DNA from: Pseudomonas fluorescens
GTDB lineage: Bacteria > Pseudomonadota > Gammaproteobacteria > Pseudomonadales > Pseudomonadaceae
DNA: 64,000 nucleotides
Direction: 5' to 3'
NCBI RefSeq assembly: GCF_900215245.1
Contig: NZ_LT907842.1
Location: forward strand, 2,418,001-2,482,000
The translations under genes were made by a program, and so were the position numbers. Shown here in pieces: positions 1-7,355 of the stretch. Each line of letters begins with the position of its first letter. Positions within the stretch are counted from its first letter, which is position 1. The notes below the pieces were generated by a model, which saw only the letters and a program-made list of their open reading frames with translations, searched no databases and had not been told where the DNA came from.

Positions 1-460
1 ACTGTCCGAAACCTGTGTTGAACGAGTAGGCAACAGAGGTTCTGCCGTCTCCATTCAGGTCATCCCACTTGGCGCCTTCCCGCGTGAGGTTGTCGCTTGC
101 CTGGCGCGCATCGAAAGAGCGTTTATTCAGGCTGGCCACATAGGGGTCATCGGGCCGCAATGTTGGGTCTTTTCCGTCCCAGTTACGCGTGGTGAGGGGC
201 TCGGATGGCGTGGGGGCGGTGGTAGTGATTGGATTAATGGGTGGGCGTGTAGGTGGCTGAATAACCGGACGTACGAAGGGAGGCTGAATAATCGGATGTA
301 TAAAAATACGCACGAACGGATGCTGTAAGAACGGTTGCAGAAACGGACGAAAGATCGAGTAGTTGAACGTCTGCTGAGCAACGGGCTTTAGGATCGGCGG
401 CAAGAAATGTTCAGTCGGGTTCGGCTGTTGGAATAAAGAAGGCCTGAAGTCGAGTCTCAT
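1..460 (-). CDS. Serralysin-like (M10) secreted metalloprotease, N-terminal part only
   Basis: This reading frame is open from an ATG at 460 leftwards off the window edge, giving about 153 residues. The first 90 or so residues are proline- and phenylalanine-rich with loose repeats of the form P-F-V/L-x-P-x-I-Q-P and then a Pro/Thr linker. Residues around 115-150 read KRSFDARQASDNLTREGAKW followed by DDLNGDGRTSVAYSF, which resembles the pro-segment of serralysins such as AprA (DNLTR..G..W.DLNGDG...YSF). Serralysins are zinc proteases exported by type I secretion without a signal peptide, which fits the absence of one here. The zinc site and RTX repeats would lie outside the window. No clear ribosome-binding site precedes ATG 460, so the start is uncertain; the frame stays open about 110 bases further upstream without another ATG. 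Confidence 0.55.
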   Translation of the reverse strand, partial: MRLDFRPSLFQQPNPTEHFLPPILKPVAQQTFNYSIFRPFLQPFLQHPFVRIFIHPIIQPPFVRPVIQPPTRPPINPITTTAPTPSEPLTTRNWDGKDPTLRPDDPYVASLNKRSFDARQASDNLTREGAKWDDLNGDGRTSVAYSFNTGFGQ

Positions 461-998
461 AGGAGTAACCCATGGTTTTTGTTGTGGGATGGATTCCTTT
501 TCTGTTTGGAGAGTACATGTCCGTGTGCTGTAAGTACCTTCGCATCCTATAAATAAATAGCCAACGGGTTATTTGTTTCTCGAATGTATCGGTGGGTCGT
601 TGCAACATGATTTGCAACAGCAGGGTTGTTTGTTTTTAGTTTAAGGCTTGCGTGTGGTGTGCCGATTTTTAACGTGCTATTCGAATAGTTGAAAGTACAG
701 TTTTCAGTCGTGTTTATTTTGTTTCTTTTAGACATACAGGAACACTTACAGTCTGAAGGCTTTTGTTAAAGCCTTTATAAGCATGCGCGGGGGGGCAGGG
801 TGTTCAAGCGTTGTTGTTGCCAGGATTTCCCACAGGCAGGTAAGGGGTTGTGGACTCAACATTGTTAAATGCCTGACCGCTTTTTATACGCGGAGCCGAC
901 ACGCGGGTTCCGCGAGAAAATATCGATCATTAACCCGAACCTGGCGTACCTCACGTCTGAAGCTATGAACGGACTATTCACTGTTGAGGTTCAGCGCC
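461..998. other. AT-rich spacer between the protease gene and the VWA lipoprotein gene
   Basis: About 540 bases without a convincing gene. Positions 540-780 are clearly more AT-rich than the rest of the window. A perfect 8-bp inverted repeat, AAGGCTTT/AAAGCCTT, lies at 756-775 with a 4-base loop but no T-run on either strand, so it could be an operator or a weak terminator. The spacer should carry the divergent promoters of the two flanking genes; I cannot assign them. Confidence 0.4.
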
Positions 999-2633
999 AT
1001 GTCACAGGCTCCTTTATTGCTGCGTCCCATCGGCTGCAGCCTTGTCGTTACCGTGTTGGCGACGCTCGTCGGCTGCGGGCTGTCATCGTCTCGAGAGGCC
1101 GCCAAGCCTGTCGCCGAAACGCCTCCATCTCCAAGCCCTGAGGGTGCCTTGGCCAAGCGTGCTGCGGCCCCTGTATTGATGGCCTCGCAAAAGGTCATGC
1201 ACGAGTCGGTGGCGTTGGCCTATCGGGACGCGCCTCGAGAGCAGTACCAGAACCTGCCCGACAACCCGGTCTACAGCGTGGCAAGCAACCCGGTGTCGAC
1301 CTTCAGTGCAGACGTCGACACCGGCAGTTACGCCAACGTGAGGCGTTTCCTCAACCAAGGCCGCCTGCCGCCTGACGGTGCTGTGCGGCTGGAGGAAATG
1401 GTCAACTACTTCCCCTACACCTATGCACTGCCCACCGACGGCTCACCTTTTGGCGTAACCACCGAAGTCGCCGCGACGCCGTGGAACCCGCACACCCGAT
1501 TGTTGCGCATCGGCATCAAGGCGTCTGATCGCGCGGTGACGGATCTGGCGCCGGCCAACCTGGTGTTTCTGGTGGATGTCTCCGGCTCCATGGACCGCCG
1601 CGAAGGGTTGCCACTGGTGAAAAGCACGCTGAAACTGCTGGTGGATCAGTTGCGTGATCAAGACCGTGTGTCGCTGGTGGTTTATGCCGGTGAATCCCGT
1701 GTGGTTCTCGAGCCGACCTCCGGCCGCGAAAAAACCACGATCCGCAACGCCATCGACCAACTTGCCGCAGGCGGCTCGACGGCGGGCGCATCCGGCATCG
1801 AACTGGCCTACCAGATGGCCCGCGCAGGTTTTATCGACAAGGGCATCAACCGCATCCTGCTGGCCACCGATGGTGACTTCAATGTGGGCGTCAGCGACTT
1901 CGACAGCCTTAAGCAAATGGCCGTCGACCAACGCAAAAGTGGTGTATCCCTGACCACTTTGGGCTTCGGTGTGGATAACTACAACGAGCACCTGATGGAG
2001 CAATTGGCTGACGCGGGCGATGGCAACTACGCCTACATCGACAACCTGCGTGAAGCGCGCAAGGTGCTGGTGGACCAACTCAGCTCGACCCTGGCGGTGG
2101 TGGCGCGGGATGTGAAACTGCAGGTGGAATTCAATCCGTCGCAGGTCAGTGAGTACCGGCTGCTCGGCTACGAAAACCGTGCCTTGAAGCGTGAGGATTT
2201 TAACAACGACAAGGTCGACGCCGGTGAGATCGGCGCAGGGCATACGCTGACCGCGTTGTACGAAATTGTGCCGAAGGGCGAGAAGGGTTGGTTGGAGCCC
2301 TTGCGTTACGCCACGGCCCCTGCGGTCGAAAACACCTCCGCTGAGCTGGCGATGTTGCGGGTGCGCTACACACCGGCGGCGGGCGGTGCCAGCCAGTTGA
2401 TTGAGCGGCCCATCGGCAACCAAACCCGCCAGGCCAGCGACGATTTGCGCTTCGCCGCTGCTGTGGCGGCCTTCGCCCAACAGCTCAAGGGGGATGGCCG
2501 CTACACTGGCAGCATGCGTTTGCAGGACACCGCCGCACTGGCCCGCTCGGCGCGCGGGGATGACCCGTTCGGGCTGCGCAACGAGTTCGTGCAACTGGTG
2601 ACATTGGCGCAGAGCCTCAAACACGGATCGTAG
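999..2633 (+). CDS. YfbK-like von Willebrand factor A domain lipoprotein
   Basis: A 544-residue protein. ATG 999 is preferred over the TTG 15 bases upstream because a lipoprotein signal follows at once: hydrophobic stretch, then lipobox LVGC at about residue 26, so it should be anchored in an envelope membrane. After a Pro-rich linker comes the N-terminal domain typical of YfbK-like proteins (about 75-175), then a VWA domain with an intact MIDAS metal site (DVSGSM at 193-198, the Thr in GGSTAG, and TDGD near 290), then the YfbK-type C-terminal domain. VWA/MIDAS domains bind partner proteins through a divalent metal. The next two genes encode an ECF sigma factor and a membrane protein, so this may be an envelope sensor or effector of that sigma system; that link is inference from position. 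Confidence 0.85.
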   Translation: MSQAPLLLRPIGCSLVVTVLATLVGCGLSSSREAAKPVAETPPSPSPEGALAKRAAAPVLMASQKVMHESVALAYRDAPREQYQNLPDNPVYSVASNPVSTFSADVDTGSYANVRRFLNQGRLPPDGAVRLEEMVNYFPYTYALPTDGSPFGVTTEVAATPWNPHTRLLRIGIKASDRAVTDLAPANLVFLVDVSGSMDRREGLPLVKSTLKLLVDQLRDQDRVSLVVYAGESRVVLEPTSGREKTTIRNAIDQLAAGGSTAGASGIELAYQMARAGFIDKGINRILLATDGDFNVGVSDFDSLKQMAVDQRKSGVSLTTLGFGVDNYNEHLMEQLADAGDGNYAYIDNLREARKVLVDQLSSTLAVVARDVKLQVEFNPSQVSEYRLLGYENRALKREDFNNDKVDAGEIGAGHTLTALYEIVPKGEKGWLEPLRYATAPAVENTSAELAMLRVRYTPAAGGASQLIERPIGNQTRQASDDLRFAAAVAAFAQQLKGDGRYTGSMRLQDTAALARSARGDDPFGLRNEFVQLVTLAQSLKHGS

Positions 2634-2650
2634 GCCCCGCGAAGCACCAA

Positions 2651-2679
2651 GGTGGGAGCTGGCTTGCCCGGCTCCCACC
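2651..2679. repeat. REP-like hairpin between VWA gene and sigma factor gene
   Basis: GGTGGGAGC at 2651-2659 pairs perfectly with GCTCCCACC at 2671-2679, enclosing an 11-base loop that contains GGCTTGCC. This is a single REP-type palindrome in the 88-bp gap between the two genes. It could attenuate transcription or stabilise the upstream message, uncoupling VWA expression from the sigma factor. Confidence 0.6.
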
Positions 2680-2721
2680 ATTGAAAGGTTTTAACGTCTC
2701 CAAAGGAGTTCGCCACTTAAC

Positions 2722-3294
2722 ATGGTCGTTCCAGATGATTCACCCAGCGACGAATCGCTGCTGGCCCGTTACCGAGCCGGTGACACTGCCGCGTTCGAGG
2801 CCTTGTACGCGCGGCATCGCCAAGGCCTGTACCGGTTTCTTGTATCACTGAGCAACAAGGCCGAACTGGCTGAAGAGGTTTACCAGGAAACCTGGCTCAG
2901 CCTGATTCGTAGCAGCAGCCAGCCACAGGGGCGGGCGAGTTTTCGCACGTGGCTGTTTCAGATCGCCCGCAACCGCCTGATTGATCACTGGCGCAAGCAC
3001 GGCATCCACAACCCTTTGCATGACAGCTACGACGAGCAACTGCACGCCCAGGCCGACGACAGCGCCGGCCCTGAGCAGCAATTGAGCCTGAGCCGCGACC
3101 AGGCGCGCCTCGACGCAGCAGTGCAAGACTTGCCCGAAGACCAGCGCGAAGTCTTCCTGCTGCGCCTGCACGGCGACCTCGAAGTGCCGCAAATCGCCGC
3201 GCTCACCGGCGCCCCGCTGGAAACCGTAAAAAGCCGCCTGCGTTACGCCCAGCAGAAACTGCGCCGCCTGCTGGCCGAGGAGATACCCGCATGA
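2722..3294 (+). CDS. ECF-family RNA polymerase sigma factor
   Basis: A 190-residue sigma-70 family protein with only regions 2 and 4, the ECF layout. Region 2 spans about residues 22-95 (FEALYARHRQGLYRF, then AEEVYQETWL and FRTWLFQIARNRLIDHWR). Region 4 spans about 130-186 with the helix-turn-helix VPQIAALTGAPLETVKSRLRYA. It lies 88 bp after the VWA lipoprotein gene and its stop overlaps the start of the next gene (ATGA), so those two are translationally coupled. The family directs RNA polymerase to stress-specific promoters and is normally held by an anti-sigma factor; the next gene is the candidate. The closest named group cannot be set from sequence alone. Confidence 0.9.
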   Translation: MVVPDDSPSDESLLARYRAGDTAAFEALYARHRQGLYRFLVSLSNKAELAEEVYQETWLSLIRSSSQPQGRASFRTWLFQIARNRLIDHWRKHGIHNPLHDSYDEQLHAQADDSAGPEQQLSLSRDQARLDAAVQDLPEDQREVFLLRLHGDLEVPQIAALTGAPLETVKSRLRYAQQKLRRLLAEEIPA

Positions 3295-3890
3295 CCGACT
3301 CCCGACACCCCGATGATGCCGACGACGTGTTGCTGCAACACTTTCGTCAACACACCACCGGCGAACCGCCTGCGTCCCTCGACGCCTTCATCCTCACCGC
3401 CGCCCGCCGCGAAGCCCCGGCGCCGCCGCCGCCGAGCCTGTGGCAACGCTGGCTGCACGCCTGCCAACGCCCGCGCTGGCAAATGGCATTTGCCACCGTC
3501 GCCGGTGTGGCCCTGATGATCGGCGTAGTGATGCGCTCGCCCGTGCCACACCAGGAAGTGGCCACAACAACGTTCTCCGCGCCCCAACCAGAAGCTGCAC
3601 GCCTGGCGCCGCAAGCCTTCTCGGCACCCGCACCCGCACCTATGGCCCGCATGGCCGCCGCCCCGCCGGTTCAGGCTGAAGTCGCCAGCTCGATGGCCGA
3701 TGCACCGGCAGTGAAACTGAGCAAACGCGCACCGGTGGCGTTGCCGTCGTTGGAGGAGGGCTTGCAGGAAATTGTGAACCTGCGCCTGGCCGGAGCAACC
3801 AAAGCGGCGGATGAGAAGTTGCTGGCGCTGCATGAACGCTTCCCCGAGGAAGACCTGCCGGCGCGGTTGGAGGCGTTGCAGAAGCGTTAA
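3291..3890 (+). CDS. Single-pass membrane protein, candidate anti-sigma factor
   Basis: A 199-residue protein overlapping the ECF sigma gene by 4 bases. Residues 1-60 are soluble and Pro/Arg-rich, residues about 64-82 (MAFATVAGVALMIGVVM) form one membrane helix, and the rest is an Ala/Pro-rich linker followed by a short helical C-terminus (LEEGLQEIVNLRLAG...). The order and topology, with a cytoplasmic N-terminus beside a sigma gene, are those of anti-sigma factors, but no clear zinc-binding HxxxCxxC motif of the ZAS fold is present. The function is therefore inferred from position. A strong terminator follows 19 bases after the stop. Confidence 0.75.
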   Translation: MTDSRHPDDADDVLLQHFRQHTTGEPPASLDAFILTAARREAPAPPPPSLWQRWLHACQRPRWQMAFATVAGVALMIGVVMRSPVPHQEVATTTFSAPQPEAARLAPQAFSAPAPAPMARMAAAPPVQAEVASSMADAPAVKLSKRAPVALPSLEEGLQEIVNLRLAGATKAADEKLLALHERFPEEDLPARLEALQKR

Positions 3891-3908
3891 ATCGCCGCCC
3901 ACAAAAAA

Positions 3909-3938
3909 GCCCCAGGTCTTTCGGCCTGGGGCGTTTTT
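3909..3938 (+). terminator. Rho-independent terminator of the VWA/sigma operon
   Basis: GCCCCAGG pairs with CCTGGGGC (3909-3932) around a small TCTTTCGG loop and is followed by a run of five T. It sits just after the membrane-protein gene on the + strand. Confidence 0.9.
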
Positions 3939-4032
3939 GTGTGTGTCTGGTGCCCGGGCGTCGTTTGAACTGGAGGCTTTTAGTGCCGGTTTATAAGGGG
4001 CTGGCTGGTAGTGTTTCGGTTAGGCATACACA

Positions 4033-4045
4033 TGGGCATACACGG
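4033..4045. repeat. Left copy of 13-bp direct repeat flanking the tRNA-Arg islet
   Basis: TGGGCATACACGG occurs here and again at 5159-5171 in the same orientation. The two copies enclose the two small acidic genes and the integrase fragment. Close to this copy a second partial unit (GGCATACACA, 4023-4032) precedes it. This may be a relic of element-end duplication; see findings. Confidence 0.45.
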
Positions 4046-4220
4046 TGCAGCGTACTGCTTCCTCTCACACTCGTTTAGGGCGCTCGATTTAGCCACCATG
4101 ACGAACGACTGCGGGCGCACCTTGGTAATTCCCGCACTACGTATCCAACGCTGTTTGTGACAAAAGAAATGGGCTGTGAAGATCGCTTCACCGGGGCTCG
4201 CAGGATTAAGTGTGCGAACC

Positions 4221-4574
4221 TCAACGACCCTCGACCCACTTCCCGTAAGCGCTCGTCCCCATCTTCTCAAAATCTGGAAAAAAGCCTGTCTCGACAGCTT
4301 GGAAAAAGGCGAGGCAATGACTCCAATCAGAGTTGCTGGGCTCATCCACTACCCAGCAGTCATAACCCAATGACTTCCAGTCAAGGGAAGGGTCCGAGTT
4401 GGATACCCGCAGGAGTTCCTCAGCAATGCGTTCTGTCCACGCTATTGCCTCCCCCAACGTAGGGGCCGTGACGTAAACGCCGGTGGATGACTCGCAGTCT
4501 TCAATGATGCCTTTTTGAAACAACTCCCAGCGTTCGGGCTCGTGGTAAGTGAAGCCTATTAGGAATTTATTCAT
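4221..4574 (-). CDS. Small acidic protein of unknown function, immunity-like
   Basis: 117 residues. ATG 4574 is chosen because AAGGA lies about 7 bases upstream; a start 33 bases earlier lacks such a site. The protein is acidic and rich in Trp, Phe and Tyr (MNKFLIGFTYHEPERWELF at the start; CWVVDEPSNSDWSHCLAFF near the middle), with no signal peptide or membrane helix. I do not recognise the family. It lies 35 bases downstream of another small acidic gene in the same direction, in an islet with an integrase fragment. Small acidic paired proteins in such places are often orphan immunity proteins of polymorphic toxins; that is inference only. Confidence 0.6.
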   Translation of the reverse strand: MNKFLIGFTYHEPERWELFQKGIIEDCESSTGVYVTAPTLGEAIAWTERIAEELLRVSNSDPSLDWKSLGYDCWVVDEPSNSDWSHCLAFFQAVETGFFPDFEKMGTSAYGKWVEGR

Positions 4575-4609
4575 GTTGAATCCTTGTGGTTCCATCGCCA
4601 CTAGCATCG

Positions 4610-4861
4610 CTATCGTGCTTTCGCGGACCTTAGTAATTGGGTGAACCTGGAAATCGCAAGATGTATGTCATCTTGGGTATCTCCGTCCCACTCCTCAACC
4701 GTTTCCAACTCGGCTCGTAACCTGGCAATACGCTGTTCGATCTCTTCAATTTCAGAGGGGCCGCATTGCTTAGCGATTGCTTGCCAATCGTCAGCAGAGA
4801 TTTTTTCCTGAACAGACAAGCCCGACTTGGCATTTTCTATCAGCTTCTGAAGGTTACTCAT
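4610..4861 (-). CDS. Small acidic coiled-coil protein of unknown function
   Basis: 83 residues from ATG 4861 (MSNLQKLIENAKSGLS). The middle is strongly helical and acidic (SEIEEIEQRIARLRAELETVEEWDGD), consistent with a short coiled coil. The start codon lies inside GATGAGTAA, so the end of an upstream frame (4854-4979) overlaps it, a layout typical of translational coupling between a toxin and its immunity gene. The next gene downstream on the same strand begins 35 bases later. No known domain is recognised. A longer start at 4930 is possible but is out of keeping with the overlapping upstream frame. Confidence 0.55.
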   Translation of the reverse strand: MSNLQKLIENAKSGLSVQEKISADDWQAIAKQCGPSEIEEIEQRIARLRAELETVEEWDGDTQDDIHLAISRFTQLLRSAKAR

Positions 4862-4979
4862 CGGTGGTCTCGGGCAGGTTTTGAAAAAAGTCGCTGGGGA
4901 CCCTGAGGATATCTTGAGGACACGGGGCATGAAACCCGCGGGATCGAGTTAGCGGGAGGCGTTGGAAGTTACTGAAATT
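4854..4979 (-). pseudogene. Orphan 3' end of an upstream reading frame
   Basis: A 41-codon frame with no start codon, open from just after a TGA, ends at TAA 4854-4856 and overlaps the start of the small acidic gene by 8 bases. Its last residues read DILRVPSDFFQNLPETTDE. It looks like the tail of a larger gene whose body has been lost. The source family is not recognised. Confidence 0.35.
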
Positions 4980-5023
4980 TCAATCGTTGAAATTGAAAGG
5001 ATCTTGAAGAAAAAGGGCCATCG

Positions 5024-5116
5024 TTACAGCTTCGGTAAAGGTGGCTGTATCTGTTGCTCCAGGCCTGCAAGCGTGGTGTCTGCTAAGGGGCGGCGTTTGA
5101 TTTCAGTGCGCTTCAC
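5024..5116 (-). pseudogene. N-terminal fragment of a tRNA-targeting tyrosine integrase
   Basis: Reading from GTG 5116 gives MKRTEIKRRPLADTTLAGLE and ends at a TAA after 30 codons. This opening, M-K-R-x-x-I-K-R-R-P-L-A-D-T-x-L-A-x-L-E, is the characteristic start of P4-type integrases found next to tRNA genes in Pseudomonas; the complete enzyme is about 400 residues, so everything including the catalytic R-H-R-Y residues is gone. GGAGG lies about 13 bases upstream. It is on the same strand as, and just downstream of, tRNA-Arg, the usual place for such an integrase gene. The family match is from recall of the motif, not a search. Confidence 0.6.
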
Positions 5117-5158
5117 TTCCTGTATGCCTCCAGTTATAGGAATCTCAAAGCATAAATG

Positions 5159-5171
5159 TGGGCATACACGG
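5159..5171. repeat. Right copy of 13-bp direct repeat flanking the tRNA-Arg islet
   Basis: TGGGCATACACGG, identical to 4033-4045. It lies between the integrase fragment and the 3' end of tRNA-Arg. Confidence 0.45.
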
Positions 5172-5207
5172 CGGGAAGTTACAGGGGTAGGCAGGGACGA
5201 ATAGCCA

Positions 5208-5237
5208 GAAACAAGAAAGCCCGCACAGGGCGGGCTT
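5208..5237 (-). terminator. Terminator downstream of tRNA-Arg
   Basis: AAGCCCGC (5217-5224) pairs with GCGGGCTT (5230-5237) around a 5-base loop. On the minus strand it is followed by TCTTGTTT, so it should end the tRNA transcript. Confidence 0.75.
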
Positions 5238-5283
5238 CTTGGGGTGTTTCGTAGACTGTCTGAGACAGCCCGAGACTGCTATA

Positions 5284-5360
5284 TGGTGCACCCGGCGGGA
5301 TTCGAACCCACGACCCCTGCCTTCGGAGGGCAGTACTCTATCCAGCTGAGCTACGGATGC
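5284..5360 (-). tRNA. tRNA-Arg (anticodon CCG)
   Basis: Read on the minus strand, GCATCCG at the 5' end pairs with CGGGTGC at the 3' end, followed by discriminator A and an encoded CCA (5284-5286). The D-arm is GCTCAGCTGGATAGAGT. The anticodon stem CTGCC/GGCAG encloses CTCCGAA, giving anticodon CCG. The T-arm contains GGTTCGAATCC. All arms pair. The region beyond its 3' end holds an integrase fragment, as expected for a tRNA used as an integration site. Confidence 0.97.
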
Positions 5361-5731
5361 TTGTGCGGGCGACATCATACCCATGTCGCCCTTGGGCGTC
5401 CATGCCGGTCTTTGGCCGTTTATAGGTAGGAATTTGCTCAACCGAGGCCCTGCGCCGGGGCCCGGTGGTCAATACGTTGGAACCTGGTTGAATCACGCTG
5501 ATCAGAAAGATTCGGCAAATGCGCGGTTTTCGTTCTTTTTTTCGAACAGACTATTGCCCTGTACCCCCATTGATCCTAGGATTCGTTTGAGATTTCAAAC
5601 GCTCTGTCTCCCGCGTGCTATTCACTCATGCTTGCGCGCTGGGGCTGATTTCCCTGACGGCAGCCCACAAGGCGCCTTTCAACAACTCTAATTCGCTCCG
5701 CGTGCGCGCGGTGCTGTTAAGGAAAGCCGAC
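5361..5731. other. Spacer upstream of tRNA-Arg and gabD
   Basis: 371 bases with no supported gene. A perfect inverted repeat GGCGACAT/ATGTCGCC (5368-5375 and 5383-5390, 7-base loop) lies just upstream of the tRNA. The remainder should hold the tRNA promoter (minus strand) and the gabDT promoter (plus strand), neither of which I can place with confidence. Confidence 0.4.
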
Positions 5732-7174
5732 ATGCAGCTCAAAGATACCCAGTTGTTCCGCCAACAAGCCTTTATCGATGGCGCTTGGGTCGATGCGGAC
5801 AATGGTCAAACCATCAAGGTCAATAACCCTGCCACGGGCGAAATTCTCGGCACCGTGCCGAAGATGGGCGCTGCTGAAACCCGCCGCGCCATCGAAGCGG
5901 CTGATAAGGCCCTGCCGGCCTGGCGTGCACTGACCGCCAAAGACCGCGCCAATAAGCTGCGTCGCTGGTTCGAGCTGATCATCGAGAACCAGGATGACCT
6001 GGCTCGCCTCATGACCCTGGAACAAGGTAAGCCGTTGGCCGAAGCCAAAGGCGAAATCGTCTACGCGGCCTCGTTTATCGAGTGGTTCGCCGAAGAAGCC
6101 AAGCGCGTCTACGGTGATGTGATTCCCGGCCACCAGCCGGACAAGCGCCTGATCGTGATCAAGCAGCCGATCGGCGTTACCGCCGCCATCACGCCGTGGA
6201 ACTTCCCGGCCGCGATGATCACCCGCAAAGCCGGCCCGGCCCTGGCCGCCGGTTGCACCATGGTGCTCAAGCCGGCTTCGCAAACCCCGTTTTCGGCGTT
6301 TGCCCTGGCTGAACTGGCCCAGCGTGCGGGCATTCCAAAAGGGGTGTTCAGCGTGGTTTCCGGCAGCGCCGGCGATATCGGCAGCGAGCTGACCAGCAAC
6401 CCGATCGTGCGTAAATTGTCCTTCACCGGCTCGACCGAAATCGGTCGCCAGTTGATGGCTGAATGCGCCAAGGACATCAAGAAAGTCTCCCTGGAGCTGG
6501 GCGGCAACGCGCCGTTCATCGTGTTCGACGACGCGGACCTGGATAAGGCCGTCGAAGGCGCGATCATTTCCAAGTACCGCAACAACGGTCAGACCTGCGT
6601 CTGCGCCAACCGCCTGTACATCCAGGATTCGGTGTACGACGCGTTCGCGGAAAAACTCAAGGTGGCTGTGGCCAAACTCAAGATCGGCAACGGTCTGGAA
6701 GAAGGCACCACCACTGGCCCGCTGATCGACGAAAAAGCCGTGGCCAAGGTTCAGGAGCACATTGCTGATGCCCTGAGCAAAGGCGCCAAGCTGCTGGCCG
6801 GTGGCAAGGTCATGGAAGGCAACTTCTTCGAACCGACTATTCTGGTGAATGTGCCCAAAGACGCGGCTGTCGCCAAGGAAGAGACCTTCGGCCCGCTGGC
6901 GCCGCTGTTCCGCTTCAAAGACGAAGCTGAAGTGATCGCGATGTCCAACGACACCGAGTTCGGCCTGGCCTCCTACTTCTATGCCCGCGACCTGGGCCGT
7001 GTGTTCCGTGTGGCCGAAGCCCTGGAATACGGCATGGTCGGCGTCAATACCGGGTTGATCTCCAACGAAGTGGCGCCGTTCGGCGGCATCAAGGCCTCGG
7101 GCCTGGGCCGTGAAGGCTCCAAGTACGGGATCGAGGATTACCTGGAAATCAAATACCTCTGCCTGGGCATCTAA
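5732..7174 (+). CDS. gabD: Succinate-semialdehyde dehydrogenase (NADP+)
   Basis: 480 residues, full length for GabD. It oxidises succinate semialdehyde to succinate with NADP+, the last step of the GABA shunt. The aldehyde dehydrogenase signature is intact: general base Glu255 in LELGGNAPF and catalytic Cys289 in NNGQTCVCANR. The C-terminal end (APFGGIKASGLGREGSKYGIEDYLEIKY) is typical of GabD. ATG 5732 is chosen over a longer frame because AAGGAAAG lies just upstream and it matches the usual N-terminus (MQLKDTQLFRQQAF). gabT follows after 181 bases in the same direction, so the two form the GABA catabolic unit. Confidence 0.95.
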   Translation: MQLKDTQLFRQQAFIDGAWVDADNGQTIKVNNPATGEILGTVPKMGAAETRRAIEAADKALPAWRALTAKDRANKLRRWFELIIENQDDLARLMTLEQGKPLAEAKGEIVYAASFIEWFAEEAKRVYGDVIPGHQPDKRLIVIKQPIGVTAAITPWNFPAAMITRKAGPALAAGCTMVLKPASQTPFSAFALAELAQRAGIPKGVFSVVSGSAGDIGSELTSNPIVRKLSFTGSTEIGRQLMAECAKDIKKVSLELGGNAPFIVFDDADLDKAVEGAIISKYRNNGQTCVCANRLYIQDSVYDAFAEKLKVAVAKLKIGNGLEEGTTTGPLIDEKAVAKVQEHIADALSKGAKLLAGGKVMEGNFFEPTILVNVPKDAAVAKEETFGPLAPLFRFKDEAEVIAMSNDTEFGLASYFYARDLGRVFRVAEALEYGMVGVNTGLISNEVAPFGGIKASGLGREGSKYGIEDYLEIKYLCLGI

Positions 7175-7355
7175 GCCGGGAAGGGATTGCAGTAAACGCA
7201 AAGGGCACGAGAGCGCTGACCCTTTGCGTGTTTCAAGACGTTATTCGTAGTGGCCGGGAAAGCTGTGGCAGTCGATCATCGCATGCTGCCGTAGTTGCCT
7301 CCCCGCCACGTATTCCTTGGACCCCGCCACCCGATGAGTGGCGAATGAGGACTTT

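Noticed and set aside
547..735. 62-codon frame upstream of the protease gene
   Set aside because: It lies in AT-rich spacer, has no ribosome-binding site and an Asn/Thr-rich low-complexity product; not supported as a gene.
1443..2681. Long antisense frame opposite the VWA gene
   Set aside because: It is a shadow of the intact VWA coding sequence with biased composition and no start signals.
4610..4861. Classical toxin-antitoxin pair with the gene at 4221
   Set aside because: Neither protein resembles a known toxin or a DNA-binding antitoxin; both are acidic, so an immunity-like role is the better guess.
4962..5204. 80-codon plus-strand frame in the tRNA-Arg islet
   Set aside because: It runs antisense to the integrase fragment and has no clear ribosome-binding site; the minus-strand integrase reading is more convincing.
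5145..5441. 98-codon frame across tRNA-Arg
   Set aside because: It reads through the tRNA gene ([21 protein letters not shown] is the usual translation of tRNA sequence) and is not a protein gene.
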